From: Sipunculus nudus
Lineage: Eukaryota; Annelida; Sipuncula; Golfingiida; Sipunculidae
Direction of reading: 5' to 3'
DNA: 64,000 nt
NCBI GenBank assembly: GCA_026874595.1
Contig: CM049311.1
Location: 32,013,176-32,077,175, forward strand
A model generated the notes under the pieces. That model saw nothing but the letters and a program-made list of their open reading frames with translations, was not told the DNA's origin and did not search any database. Shown one piece after another: positions 12,486 to 26,500 of the stretch. How positions within the stretch are numbered: position 1 is the stretch's first letter; each line of letters begins with the position of its first letter. Both the position numbers and the translations under genes were made by a program.

Positions 12486-14590
12486 TTGGTGCTTGTTCCA
12501 GGTTCAAAGTGTTCAGTAATTGGATTGTACATATACATGTCACACATGTACTTGAAATGTTATGGTCAAGTATGTTATCATGGAAGCATTATACCTAATG
12601 TATATCCCATTGCTAAGATTAGCATTAGCCCTGTAGGCCTTGGTTAAATATAAGTCAATCCTTAAAACATTAAATAAATGTAAATTATTAAAATGCAAAA
12701 TATGATACATTTCTTTATTTAATTTGTCACCGATGATAACATTTGGCGTTATTATGACCCTTATATCTTACTCGGTAAAGCAAACAAAACCGTAGATCGT
12801 ACATGCGGGCTCCGCAGGATTTTTTTTAAATTCCATAGTGTTAGATTTTTCTTTGGGCATTTCATTCCGATGCCAACCATGCGATGCAAATTTCCATTCA
12901 AAACAAACCTCAGATAGGGATAGTTTCGATTCTCGAGACTACTTGTCTCAACTTTAAAGTTTAAACTTTGCCACAATTTAAGAAAAGGTCTGCTGTTTAT
13001 ATCGTCAGGTCTTTACCTAAAACATTAATCCTAATTTTAGCTAAGAAGTAGGTTTTCCGGGAGTGCTAGTAGACTTGCTTATGGCGAAAAAAAAACCTTT
13101 CTGACGTATAATGGCAGAAACTGCAAGTATAAAATGGCATTCGTCTCAAAGCTCTGTCGTCTCATTGATCGGGTTTGGTTCTTGATTGGCATGGCTGGGT
13201 CTCCGCTGATGGGATTTGTGATGGGAATGTGTGATGCTTTTGCCTTTGTGGCGGTGGGTGTTGTGGCTTTCCTGAAAAGTCACCAGTGCGGGTATAAGGG
13301 TGGCGGAACTCAGTTCCCTTTTCTGGAACTGAGGCCCTTGTTATAGGCTTTGCATTTGTCCTCCTGGGTTGGACCTCTCTATTTTCAAAAATAGCGTGTA
13401 TTTAGCGTATATTATTCTATTACCCGGCTTATATTTTAGCATAAAAAGAGGGAGCACGTCCCCTCCGCACTTTTCTTAATCCGCATCTGTCGGTGCATGC
13501 GGTTGTCGCATGAATTTGGTTATCCCGATGTGCAGTGTGTGAAACACGGACCCCTGACCCCGAACATCAATTTCCACATTTTCCATATTTATACCGATAA
13601 ATACACCCCTGTTACTGGTAAGAACAGAGCTAAGTCCCTAAGCTTTTTAAATGAACGATTCTGTGAAAGATTTATGGATACAAAAATATTTAGATGGAAA
13701 CGGACCCCCCGGCCACAGCTTGAGTTTGAGGACTGTACGTTTTATTTTCACGGACCCCAGTATATAAAAACCGCTCATAATTTTTTTTCTGATTAAACGA
13801 GAACAGAATTAGCATTCGTGTCACACACACGTGTGTTGTTTTGACTGAAAATATAATGGTGCGGAAATACCAAGGGAGATTAGGTTTGCCACCGGGCATT
13901 GCGGACCTGAAACCGCTAATATTAGAGCTCTTTCATTCTTCTTTAAATTTGAATAGCCACACGATTTAAAGTTGTCAATAACATAATTACCCCAAATAAG
14001 TTTGATTACTTCCATTTCAAGAGACGTTAGCTGAGGTACACGAATAATTATAACCTAAATTTACTTCACATATAAAACGATGTAGTTATATGGAATAAAT
14101 ATAAATATATGAATTAAAAATATGAAATAAATGTATAAATACTGTTCAGAAAAAAAAAACACTAACAAAATCACGTGGGTAAATGCCGGAAGGTAAGGTT
14201 CAAATTTGAGCAATAAGGGTCCGTCAGATCCATGAGTCAGGGTCCGTACGTCAGGATTACCTGCAAATTATGTTACAAAACAGATTTGTTTTTATTGTTT
14301 GGGCCAAACATAATATAAAATACGTCTCTCGATACTTTTCTACTCAAATATCTCGACAGATTACCGTGAGAGTTTTAAGAATTATAGTTTTTCTTGGGGT
14401 ACGGGTTTTACACAGTGCCGCCTCAGCACTATCACGCCGCCAAGCGGGATAATGAAAAGTTCGTACAAGTGGCGCCTCTAGCAATACACGGGTGAACTAA
14501 TGTTTCACCTCTGATCGAGCTGATCTCGCCGGGTTGGTTTCACCATGCTCGTGCAAAGGAGGAGCTATTAGCAGCAAATGTAGTTTGATC

Positions 14591-17500
14591 ATGGATATTG
14601 ATGACAACCAGCGTATCGGCGAACTTTTACGGTCCGAGCTGGACTGTGACTCCGTAAAATGGGTCAAACAGGTCACTGGTGGTTTGGTCAACAAGGCCGA
14701 TGTTTACAAAACGTCACAGGGACAAGTTTTTGTGAAACACGCCTGTAGAGACACGGTAGGGAGCGACCCCTGCAGGGATTTGATATAACAATTCTTGGGA
14801 AATGGATGTTTGTATGTACGTGCGTGCATATGTGTAAAGGAGGCGCAGTTTGTTGGATTATGACGATAATTCAGTGTAGTATATTATTGATATATTTGAA
14901 CCTATATTGTCAGTTGTAGTGTATATTTGAACCTAGTGTGTGGTGAGTTTTTTTTTTTTAATTCATTTAAACACTATGGATTTTATTTTTTTAAAACATT
15001 ATCTGTAAATGAATTCTTCATGCTGGGAAAAATATCATTATCAGTTCTAGTTCATTTCAATTCAGTCTTTTAATTATTATTATTTTTATTAAATTAAAAA
15101 CAAATATCAAAGTGCACTTGTCTCTTTTTATAGTCATCATATATGTATTGATTCAGTACATTCATAGTACAAATTAATGACAAATATATAAATTTTAACC
15201 AAACTAACAAAATTAACAAATTGATGATTTCTCTTCATTCTTTTTATCAACCATTAATTGATCATTATTGTCTGTTATAAATTTCTCCACATGCAGTTAT
15301 ATTTTAATGAATCAGTCGTATGAAGTTTACTATACTACAGTATTTTATGTTTGTAGACATATGACCTGTTTTCGTCTGAGAGTGAGAGTCTCCATCTGGT
15401 GGACAAAACAGGAATTATAAAGGTCCCAAAGCCAATTAAGGTGAGTAAACCATAGTAGATAAAATGATTAGGCAAAAAGTTTGGTTCACAGGCATTTTTT
15501 TCAGAAATCAGTGTGAGCTGGCGATTTTTTTTTTTACTTTATGTATCCGCCAAAAAAAAGTTTTGTGGATACTATGTTTTTGAGCAGGTACCGCCGCCGC
15601 TGCCGGCGTATTCATTTTGGGAGAACTCCTCTGAGACTACTGGACCTATTTTTCTGAAACTTACACCAGTTAACGGGTCTCATGTGAACTGGTGCCTTTC
15701 CATTCCGCTTTGACCTCCGACCTTTCCTCTCTTCAGTGCGTCCATCTGTGCATCTGTTTTGACACATTAACCCACATATCTTCGGACTCATTTGACCAAT
15801 CAGGAAAAAAAATACACAAATATAATACCTCTATAACATACACAAAAATGGTGGGGCCATCTGCAGCCATTTTTGCACAGCGTCCATCTGTTTGTCTGCC
15901 TTGGGTTAAAATCACTCATATATCTCTGCAGTGGTTTGACTAATTCACCTGAGATTCGGCATGCAGATACATCCTGGATAGCTTTCTTGATTTTATGACA
16001 GGTGGCACCACTTACATTCATGTTCACACTGCAGACATCCATGCGTATATCTCTGAACTGGTTTGATGTATCTTCTTGAAAATTTGCATGTGTTTAGATC
16101 TCACATAGCTCTTTATCATACACAAAACTGGTGGCGCCACCTTCAACCAATTTTTGCACAGTGTCCATCTGTTTGTTTGACTTGGGTTAAAATCATTGGT
16201 ATCTCGGCATGGTTTGACTTATTCAACTGAAATGTTGCATGCGTATACATCCTGGATAGCTTTCTTGATTTGGTGGCGCAACCTAAAGTGTTGCACAGCG
16301 TCAATCATTTCGTCGGACTTGGGTTAAAATGACTCCTATCTCCGCAGTGGTTCGACTTATTCACCTGAAATTTGGCATGCGTATACATCCTAGATAGCTT
16401 TCTTAATTTTATGACAGGTGGCACCAACTACATTAACAGTCATGCTGCAGTTTATCCATGCTAATATCTCTGGACTGGTTTGATGTACCTACCAGAAGTG
16501 ATGCATGTGTTTGGATCTCACTTAGCTCTTTATCATACAAGAAACTGGTGGCGCCACCTGCAACCATTTTTGCACAGAGTCCATCTGTTTGTCTGCTGTG
16601 GGATAAAATCACTCATATCTTAGCAGTGGTTTGACTTCTCCACCTGAAATTTTGCATGTGTATACATCTTGGATAGTTTCTCGTTCAAATAACAGATGGC
16701 GCCACCTACAATCATGTGGCAGACATCCATGCTCATATGTAACATATCTTACTCTTTTTCCCTTGCCACTCAATCCATGCCTCACTTCAACTGTCCTATT
16801 CTGTTTTTGGAGGATACACGTAATCACTTGTCGACTACCCGTATTCTAGTTTTTGTATGTTTCATAAAAATGGTCATATGATCAGGGAAAAACATGATAT
16901 TAACAGAATTGTTTGGCTAAACAGGTAAAAGCACTATATAACAAAGGAAATTTTATCAAAATTGTATTATTTTATTCTCTTGAAAGAATATCTGAGCAGC
17001 TGGAGCTGAAAATTGGTAAGTTAAAAATAAAAAAATTGATGCGGGTCGTTAAAATTGATGCGTGCCTAAGAAGCATACCTTTTATTTTTTTTTGCCTTAA
17101 ATTTGTAACAATTAATGATTAGTTTCATGAATGTATATACTAGGGTTGGGACGGTTACCGGTATACGGTATTATCACGATATATGACAGCTACGGTAATC
17201 ATACTGTCAACTTTCCTGTTATCGCAATATCACGATAAGAATCTTTGTCCATGATTTTGGTGCAAAAACAAGACCTTGAAGTATATTTTCTGAGAAAACT
17301 GGCATCATTAGATTCTTTCAATGTTCAACACTAGTATATACAATTTGGCAATAGATTTATACTTTATTAGCATCATGGCTGACCCAGTCTGTTGTACAGT
17401 CAGACCTCCAAATTACAACCACCATCAGAACCTTGATAAAGTGGTCCCATTTTCAAGATGGTGGTCTGAATAAGGTCTGATGTAGAGAGCAAAAAATCCA

Positions 17501-20500
17501 GGCCTGCCAAATTCCTCTTTTTTTTAAAAGAGTCACTAGATACTTTTTTTAGGATTTCCTGAAAATGATGTTATTTTCTCAATTTTCACACTTTTTCCCC
17601 TCCCTTTTAAAGTGAAAGAATTATTATAAATGCTATTTCTCTCCAGCTTAAACAGCCCAGTTAGAACAAGAATGTGACATTTTGTATTTTTTGTGTGCAA
17701 ATGTCAAGCAATATATCACACATTTGGAAAATGCCCTAATCTTCATGAATTGGGATGTGTGCCGTGTTTTATTTTCTGACTTTGGGAATTTATATCCAAT
17801 TGTGCTATGTGAAGCACATCTTTATTCAGTGTCTGAATTCAAGCCTGAAAGAATTGGGACCATGAAAAAGTGGCTGTTATTTTTCGGTGGTGACTAAAAG
17901 AAAGTGGTTAGGTCAACTTAGGTGAGGTTTTACTGTTTTTTTCTGTTATGTGAATACCTGATTTATTTACAGGTATACATAATGATTTGCAATAATGTGG
18001 ATAATCTCAAGCCATTAGTCCATTTGGGCTTAATACAAAACTTTCAAATCAAAACCATTCTGGCACACAAGCTTGCAATCTCCAGTTCACATGTTTGATA
18101 TGTTGCTATAGTTCTGTATGTGACTAAACGCAGTAAAAATTTGCCTGTTCACCATAACAAAAATGGATGGACAGAGATCCATTTTTGTGAATATGTCACA
18201 GTGACAGCTCCCGAACTATGAGAAGTAAAATGAAAAAAGAAGCATAGAAGAAACACTGGTTTGAAGCTTGAAAAATCTTGATTTATGAAGTCATGCAGTA
18301 TGTGTTATGTTTAGATGTTGGACCACTGATTGTACTTGGTGTGATCTTTGGTTTAGAAAAATGAAATTGTAACAGACACCATAATATTTTAAGGAGAAAA
18401 TGTCATATTTCATGTATATATTTAACATAATAGGTTTGTTAATAGGTCCTTTTTAACAGCCAAGTGTGCCGCGAAAGGGGGGTGGGGGTTTTTAAGATCT
18501 GATTAGGAGAACTAATGAAATCTGCTGACCAACAACTTTGGTTTTAACTTTTAATCTTATAAATAACAAAAGATATGCATTATCAAGCATGCAGGCCTCT
18601 GCCATGTGGGCTGCCCTAATATAAATGTAGGGTACTCAGCAACAAGTGTGTTCATTCACTTATTGAGCCCATATCCCCAGGTTAATTGGTGAATTAGTTC
18701 CCCAACAAGTGTTTGCATTCACTTATTTGCCCATATTCCTATGTTCAGTCTGGCATATGTAACTGCACATTGGTGAATATTCCTGGGAGTCCTTTCTGGA
18801 ACCAGAACATGAACTGGTCCCACGCAAAATCTAGTAAATTGTTCATTTGCCCATTCCTTAGGTGCCCTGTAAATTTCATGTGATTCCGTTCATGATTGTG
18901 TGAGTTATGTTGTGAATAAACACACTCACATACAAACAGACACACACACAAACAGGAGTGAACAAATGGCCTTTAGGGGGAGGCAATGAATACACTATGG
19001 CAAATATGATAAGTACAGCTCTGTGGGTAGGTATATAACTAATCAGCGCAACAGGCAGGAAAAATTATCTCTAGGGTGAACCAGATGAGCGTCAGTTTTG
19101 TTCGGTCCTTTTCATTCAAATTCACATCATATTTTAACATTAAGAAAATTTAAGTTAAAAAAAGACCTTTTTTAAAAGAATTTAATGAGAGTAACCCACT
19201 TTTGAGCAGACTTGTATTAAAACTACATGGCAATTTCTAAAAATGTTTTGTTTTGTTTTTCCTCCAATGTGTGACTTCATCTTTTTTAAAAAGAAATTTT
19301 TAAAATTTTTGTTGAATTAAAATTTAAATGTCTGTGTTAGTGTATATGGAGACATGACAGAGAAAAATTAAAGAAATAGTTTTGAGTTCTAGTCATGTAG
19401 TTATATTATAAGCATGATTTATATGGTTGTATTTCACAGGTATTCAAGGATCCAAAAGGAGGGGCCGTATTTGCAATGGAGATGTTGGATTTAAAACCAC
19501 TAGAAACCAAGTGGGAAGAGCTTGGAGAGAAAATTGTCAGGTGAGACTCCTCAGCTGAGTGTGTTACTAACAAATTCCTGGCTTTAAATGTGTACTGTAT
19601 CTCATCTTCATACCACCAAGTCTGTGGCTACGCTTTCATAGACCTTGATTCAGCAAGGTGCTCTGGCATCAATTTCATGAATCATGAAAAAAGCAATTGA
19701 ACACTTCTTTACATGGTCAATGGAACATGTGTTTTGCTAGGAATGTTTAGTATTGCCAGCAGGGGATCGAGAATTTGACCAATTAAATAAAACCATATAA
19801 ATATGTCCCATGTCTGGTGCTTGTGTCCGTGTCCAGATAGAGTGTGAAGAGTATTGTTTGCATTTTGTTCTTTGGATTTGATTGTTAGTTGTGAGTTCAG
19901 CCCTAACACTTGCTGGCTTGTATATTTTTCATGAAATAGACGCCAGAGCAGCTCCATGAATAAAGGTCTGTGAAAGCATAGACTTGGCCACTCAGACTTG
20001 GTAGTGAGAGGATTCTCCACCACTAGATCCCAGAAGCCTGTTATCATGTTTCTAGAAATGAATTACAATTTTTTATAGCATAGTAGTTTAGTAAGAAACA
20101 AAGGATAAGTGCAGGAAATTCCTTTTATTTGCACATGTATTATATTAACCCTTGCATTTATATACATATTGTCACATATTAAGTTTTATGAAGCATGTTT
20201 ACTGGTAAAAAAACAGTAAGCATGAGTCAGGTATACAGTTTTGCTAATCAGGTTCAGCAAGTTTAAAGGTTTGCCTTAGCTGTGGAATCAAGAAAATAAA
20301 TGGCATGCCCTAGATTTTATCCCAATATGCCTAATCATGTTGTGTGATGTTACACAAATCTGTTTCTATGTAATATTTATTTTAACATTTACAGTATTAT
20401 GGCAACCCAGACAATTGAGTCTTTGTGAGAAATATAAAGAAAATTTAACTGCATATACATTATATATCCGTTATTGTCCCAGTACATTGATTTCCTGATT

Positions 20501-23500
20501 TTCAAATACAGGCTACACAAGTTCAACTCAGATCTCTTAACATCAGCCAGTGATTCTTCTGTTCACAAGGCTGAGGCCAGTATTAAACCAGTGGACAAGT
20601 TTGGGTTCCATATGAAGACATTTTATGGATCTGACTTTTTCACTCCTGCTGATGTGTGGTGTGACACATGGCCAGTAAGAACACTTATCTTATGGTGCAG
20701 GGCTCATTCATCTCAGCATGTTTCATTTCCTAAAAATTTCCTTGTTTCCTGTATCTTAGTGTACATTTAGATATTCTCATTTGTGATCCTAATAATACTA
20801 TAGCTGTATGACCTATTGACTTTTATCGTGCCTTTTAATCAAAATAAACTATTTAATTGGTATATATTATAACAATACAAGATTGACATAAAAAGGCCTT
20901 CTGTTGATTTTCCTCTTTTTCTTTATGGATTAAATTAAAAGATTTCTAACGTTTTTTTTATATTCAACATAATTGAAATATATGGACTTAACTTATTTTC
21001 TTATTTAAAAAAAATCTCATGGTCTTTAAAACCGTACAAACATAAATTTGTGATATGCTTCATTAAAACAAAACCACTGACACATGATTATTTTATATGT
21101 TTTTTTCAGGAATATTTCAGTCGTCATCTTCTTGCACCACAATTTGCACAACTCGAAGGAAAAGTGAGTACAGTAACAGAATCTCATTTTATATTATAAT
21201 TGGTGGTGGTGGCACTTAACTGTTGTCAAGCAGGTAAACTGGGGCCACACCTCAGAAATGCCTGATTTTGGTACTGAAGTGCCAGGAATGATGCCAAGTG
21301 TGTCCTAAGGGGTTTTATTTTCCTTTAAATCCTGAGACATTTGTCATTTCTTCACAGTGGGTACACTTCTTGTGCAGTATTGCTGTACAAAGCCAGTAAT
21401 CTTGGTATTATGCTACAAGTGAGGAATAATCATCAAAGAATACATGTGAGTGGACAAACCAAAAGCATGAATCACCTCTCTGTGGTAACTGTTGTCATTT
21501 CCTGTTCCTCACATGACATAACTATTGATCAAATAATCACATAACCAATGGTTCATGCAGTCAGAAACTGACCAAACATATAAAGAGATTGAATCTTACA
21601 GGTACATGTAAGGCATTATAAGAAAGCACTCAAACATGTTTTACAATTGATGTGTTTTATTTTAAGTGACACTATACTTGTTGGCTGTTTCATCACCAAG
21701 ATTTTCAGTTCTGTTTAAAGATATTAAAGTTTAAAGGTATTAAAAGTTCTGCCATTGTGGCAGGCTCTCTTATGTTAGAGGGGCAAAAGTGCCATCTGCC
21801 TGCATGATATCCATATTTCACCTCGTACTGCACAGAATCTGACTCACAAGAGTATGACTGTGCTGGTTAGTATTTGTTTGCCTCGAAATCCAATCCCCAA
21901 AATACACTAGATTACATAAAATAGCAAAGTAGGTATAACTGTAGTAAAGAGGGTAATGTAATCCATTCAAATGAGCTTCATAAGAATTGTTTCAGAGCAA
22001 ATTAGATGAACATGGGTGTTTTTGAAGGGTAAGAACTTTATGGAATAAGTACTATTTTGTAAGCAAGTGCATGTGAAATGTAAATGGAAGGTGTTTCTTT
22101 AAAATGTAACAAATTTGGATTTTGAAGTTTGACAGTTGAGACAAGTAGTCCTGGCCACCCCCACTAATTCAAACTGGAAGAGGTTGGATTTGAGTAGAAA
22201 CAACCTCTGGTGGAGCGGTGATGCCACGTATGCCGGTGTTGTCAGCTTGGTGGTTACTTAATTCTGTATCTTTTTTCAGTATGGGGATAGAGAGTTAAGT
22301 GAACTATGGTCAAAACTCCAGTTACATCTGCACAAACCGTTTGAGATGATTGACATCAAGCCAGCTATTCTTCATGGAGACCTGTGTACTATTAATGTTG
22401 GTGAAGTCGGTGATGAACCTGGTAAGAAAACAGACCTAGCCATGCTTCAGTAATTACTGTTAATTGGTAACACAATTGGCAAAAACCCTATAACTAACAA
22501 CAGTCCAAAAGTTGTTTTTATTCATTATAAACTCCATAAGGTATACATTATTTAATACTTGGTACTGCCATCTTTCCGATGGTATACCTATTTTTTTTAA
22601 CTTTTCATTATTTTATCATGATTTTGTAACATTTAAGAAAAAAATAAATTTTAAAAGGTTCACTTTTTTAAGCACCCAGTACCAGTAAGCCACTTCTTAA
22701 TAGACTAATATTAAACAACATGAAAATATTTCAAAAGTTTTATTTGTTTTCCTCGGTCATGTCTCTTTCTAATGTAAAACTTAAATTTTAAATTTTAATT
22801 CATTAAAAAAATTTTTTAAAATTATTTTTTAACAAGAAACAAAACACTCTTGAAATGTTGTCATGTATTTCATTAAAAAAAATGCTGCAAAAATTGTGGC
22901 TTTCTGCAACTGAAAATAGTGTACTGTATAAAATTTTAAAAAATCTTGAATGTTAAGGCATCATGAGATAATTAATGAAAATTTAAAAAATATATATACC
23001 ATCAGAAAGAACACATTACCATTATGAGTCGAATATGGATTTAAAACAACTTTTCACAGTAATTTAACCGTAATTTAAGAATAACAAGAAGTATGCATGG
23101 CCTTGCAAAATATATGTTCTTATAATATGAACATAGAAAAGTGTATGATACACAGAAATTTAGAGATATCTAGATAATGGAATGTAGATCATTCATTTTT
23201 CCATTTGCCAGTGGTTGGTACTATTATTGCAGATATGTATTTATCCCATTCAAATATCATGTGAAAAAAAGCTTTGTAATGGAATTTCTTAAATTTCTAT
23301 TAAAAATGTGAATTTTGTGGTAATTTTTAGCTTTAAGCTAGCCGGCACCCCACAGTTTCACATAGGATGTCAAAATTTAAATTTTTCATATTTTGATTTA
23401 TCTTTTGGGATTATTTAAACCCCACATTATTGTATGGGTTGAATCACTTGATCTGTATCACACCAGCCCTTATTGTAAAAACTCTGATGTTTTACTCGCC

Positions 23501-26500
23501 TGACATCGGGTCACCTGGGCTGCGAAGTAGACAGACTTTTCTTGAGAGAATAGAAAGTTCAACTTTTTTGCTGACAGGTTATGACAGGTCCCATATGCAA
23601 AACAGTTTACATGAATATTGATCATATGACTGGAGGTTAAATTTTGTGTATGGTGTCATCTCCGCTGACCCACTTTCTGTTTGTAAAAATTGTATTTTCT
23701 GCTCTCTCTTGGATAAACAATGTGATTTCATTGGACTGCTGATCATCAAAATGTGATGATTTGTTGTGTTTGTGTACAAAATGTCTCTCGCCAAATATTT
23801 AACAATTGGGGCAGGTTATGCCAAATTCTGATGATTTCATGATTTGTATTCTATAATGAAGTGCCATGACCAATAAGTTAAGTTCAGCTGAGTGGCAATG
23901 GCAATTTTTTGTGGTTCCTCTTATCAGTATAAAATACCAGTAATCTGCCAAATGTTTCAGTCATGTTTGACTTGGGAGTCTCGTATGGGCACAAAGAGTT
24001 TGAATTTGGACAACACTATGTGGGACTTGACAAGTTCAGCGAAACTTTCTGGCAGGCATATCACAAGTTACATTCAGAAGGTAAAGGCTTCAAAGTGAGG
24101 TCTTTGTTGTATTCCATGTTCGTGTGTCTGCTCATGGACCGGTACATTTCTGAAGAAAAGTTTTGGGTTCAGGGAAAAGAACTTGGTATTCAGGCCATGG
24201 AAATTTTGTAGGGTAAGCAAGAGTAATAATTATTCATAAAAGACAAAAAATAAAATGTAGGCATTAAATTGTTTTTTTTTTTAAATATTTTATAACTTAT
24301 TCTTTCATTTAAATAATTGAATATATCGGTTCTCACCCTCCTTTTGATACCTTTCAAGTGCTTTTCATGTTAATTCTAATAAATTGTATTTGTACCGACC
24401 TGTATCTTTTATTCTGTAACATGTATTGATTTATCTCCATAAATCTGTTGCCAACTTTTCCTTCTGTTTTATCATTTACTTGTTCGTTATTCAATGAAAA
24501 TTATTATCCTTCTCTGGCATTAGTGATGACTATTCTTTAAACATCTGATGGGGGCTCTGCTTTAATACTTTTCTATTTATTTCTTCTACATTTCTGTTAC
24601 GAAAGATGATATTCATTCTATATTTTGTTTCTTTTCTCTCATTTATAGTTATCCTTCTTCATACGCTGTTGTCAGCTTTCTTTTGATGTTTTTACTTGTA
24701 CCTTTTCTGTTTCCTTCTAAGAAATTAAATATATCTTGGCTATTCTGTAATCTGTAAACCCTTTTGTGAAACTGATGTCAGTTTATTTAAAAATTTTCTA
24801 AGTTTGAAATTTCTTTTAAAAGAAATGAAAAGTATCTGCAGTTTTTATAGGTCATTTATCAGCTCCACAGATCAGCTGCTTGCTTCTTTTATTTCTGCAT
24901 TATTTAATTTTTTTAAAAAAACTAATTAAGTACTAGGTGCGCAGGATTAATAATCTTGAGTTGCAATGGCAATCCCTTTCAGCATGCGCCTTCTCAATCG
25001 TGAGCCTGTTGTTGTCAATTCAAATACTTCCCCTCTCGAGTTCTGCCTTTTTCTCCTTGCCTTTCCTATATTTCTAACAGATCAGGCCTTTGGAAATCAT
25101 TGCCATCTGGTGATGACACAGGTTCTTCATGGTGCACTCATATTTCCCTGTCTGAAAACAAATTCAGTCCGGTTTCGTCACTTCCAAGGATAAATGTTTA
25201 TGATTGCTTTACGCTTTGTCCGACATTAGTTATTGATCCAGATATATCATCTTAATTTTGTAACACGCATAGTGACTTGGCATGGTTGGATTACTTTCTG
25301 GATTCTTGTGGCTTTTGTCAATTATATGATGTGACGGGCTTCTTCACGTAGATTGCATGTGAAGCAGATAAACAAATTCTGGATATTTAAGATGCAAGGG
25401 TCCATGATGTATAGGCTTATTTCTTTGAAATCAGAATGTACCTTGTAAGCATGAAAACCAATGGTGCGTATATATACTCAGGTCCATATACTTGCTGATA
25501 TTCATCGATTTTCTGGTTCATTTTTACATAGTGAAAAAATGATCAGAGGGCTCTCCGTGTAGGGCAGGTCATTACCCGTCAATATCCTTCGATTTAAGTT
25601 TTAGCTCTCTTTACCTTTCTGCTTGCATCATCGCTGCCTGATTTGGCTGAGATGAGAAAGTATACATTGTCAAAGAGAATGTGGGCCAGTATTAAAGGTC
25701 TTGTAAAATTAGATCAGCATCAAAGATCTTGTAAAATTAAATCTATTACAAACCAAATACACCGACAGGAACCTCAGCGTTACAAATAAGGTTAGTTTAT
25801 TACTATAAATCATCTGATATATTAAGATATGACCTTTTTAGTCTATATAACGGACCCGACCACTCGGTATCAACCGCTATTGTCAGGTGTCATAAGTATG
25901 ATGGAAAGATCTATTGGAAGGTCCTCTAAGAATGTGTTACAAAGTGAGTGCAGAAGATAAATGAGCGTCTATATAATGGTAAGACAAAATAAGAAATGGA
26001 ATTTCGAATAATCATTGAATGGCTACAGTACTGATGCTGCAGTAAGTGTAACACAGTTTTAGTTGGCGAACATTTCATGCAATCACTTACATACATTTTC
26101 AAATGATATGAGATGCTCTTCAAAGGAAACTATTTTATATTTTCAGGTATAAATACTTTTTGTAAACATCTCACTTGTCTTGAAGGTGGTGATTACCAGG
26201 TTCACACAGGTTTTACAATTTACGGAGTTTTTTATCATTCCGTTATCAACAGTTGGACATTTATTTTAATGAGTTCCATTTCACCAGCTGGCTAAATCTA
26301 TTTAAAGCTGAAGCTCCGCTTGGATGTATGCACAGTAACTCATTACTAAAATCAAGACTGTAGGGGCAGTAAAGTAGTAGTTGCCCAGTTAGGCCAATAC
26401 ATCGTTTATTCTTACAAGAAAACAATAGTGCTTAAAATCATTTCAGTTTTCATTTATTAATACACTCTCATATATAAGACACAGCTTAATCACTAATTGA

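Larger units (their letters stand above)
8023..14590. other. Intergenic region between NHLRC2 and FN3K
   Basis: NHLRC2 3' UTR, then repeats (9210-11621, 12050-12490). The stretch 12720-14270 is more CpG-rich and holds short open frames at 13134-13346 and 13497-13796. I do not recognise these and see no intron support or conserved motif. No gene is called. Confidence 0.55.
14756..23960 (+). other. FN3K introns, overview of non-coding content
   Basis: Intron 1 (14756-15356) is plain AT-rich. Intron 2 (15441-19439) carries a nested repeat pair at 15471-17105, a GGTTACCGGTATACGG-type repeat at 17143-17245 and another repeat at 17505-17850. Introns 3-5 show nothing recognised. Intron 6 upstream of exon 7a (22422-23960) shows no recognised repeat. 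Confidence 0.6.

Noticed and set aside
13134-13346. 70-residue open frame after a TATAAAATGG string
   Set aside because: Low-complexity hydrophobic translation, no family resemblance, and surrounding sequence looks repetitive. The ATG follows the TATA-like string too closely to be a real start.
13497-13796. 99-residue open frame
   Set aside because: No motif or intron support recognised; GGACCC strings recur nearby and suggest a repeat. Left unannotated.
14534-14590. Upstream extension of the FN3K first exon
   Set aside because: It begins at TTG; the in-frame ATG at 14591 gives a family-typical N-terminus.
19709-20047. 112-residue open frame on the - strand
   Set aside because: It lies in an intron of the kinase gene on the opposite strand, has no recognisable motif and no paired splice sites.
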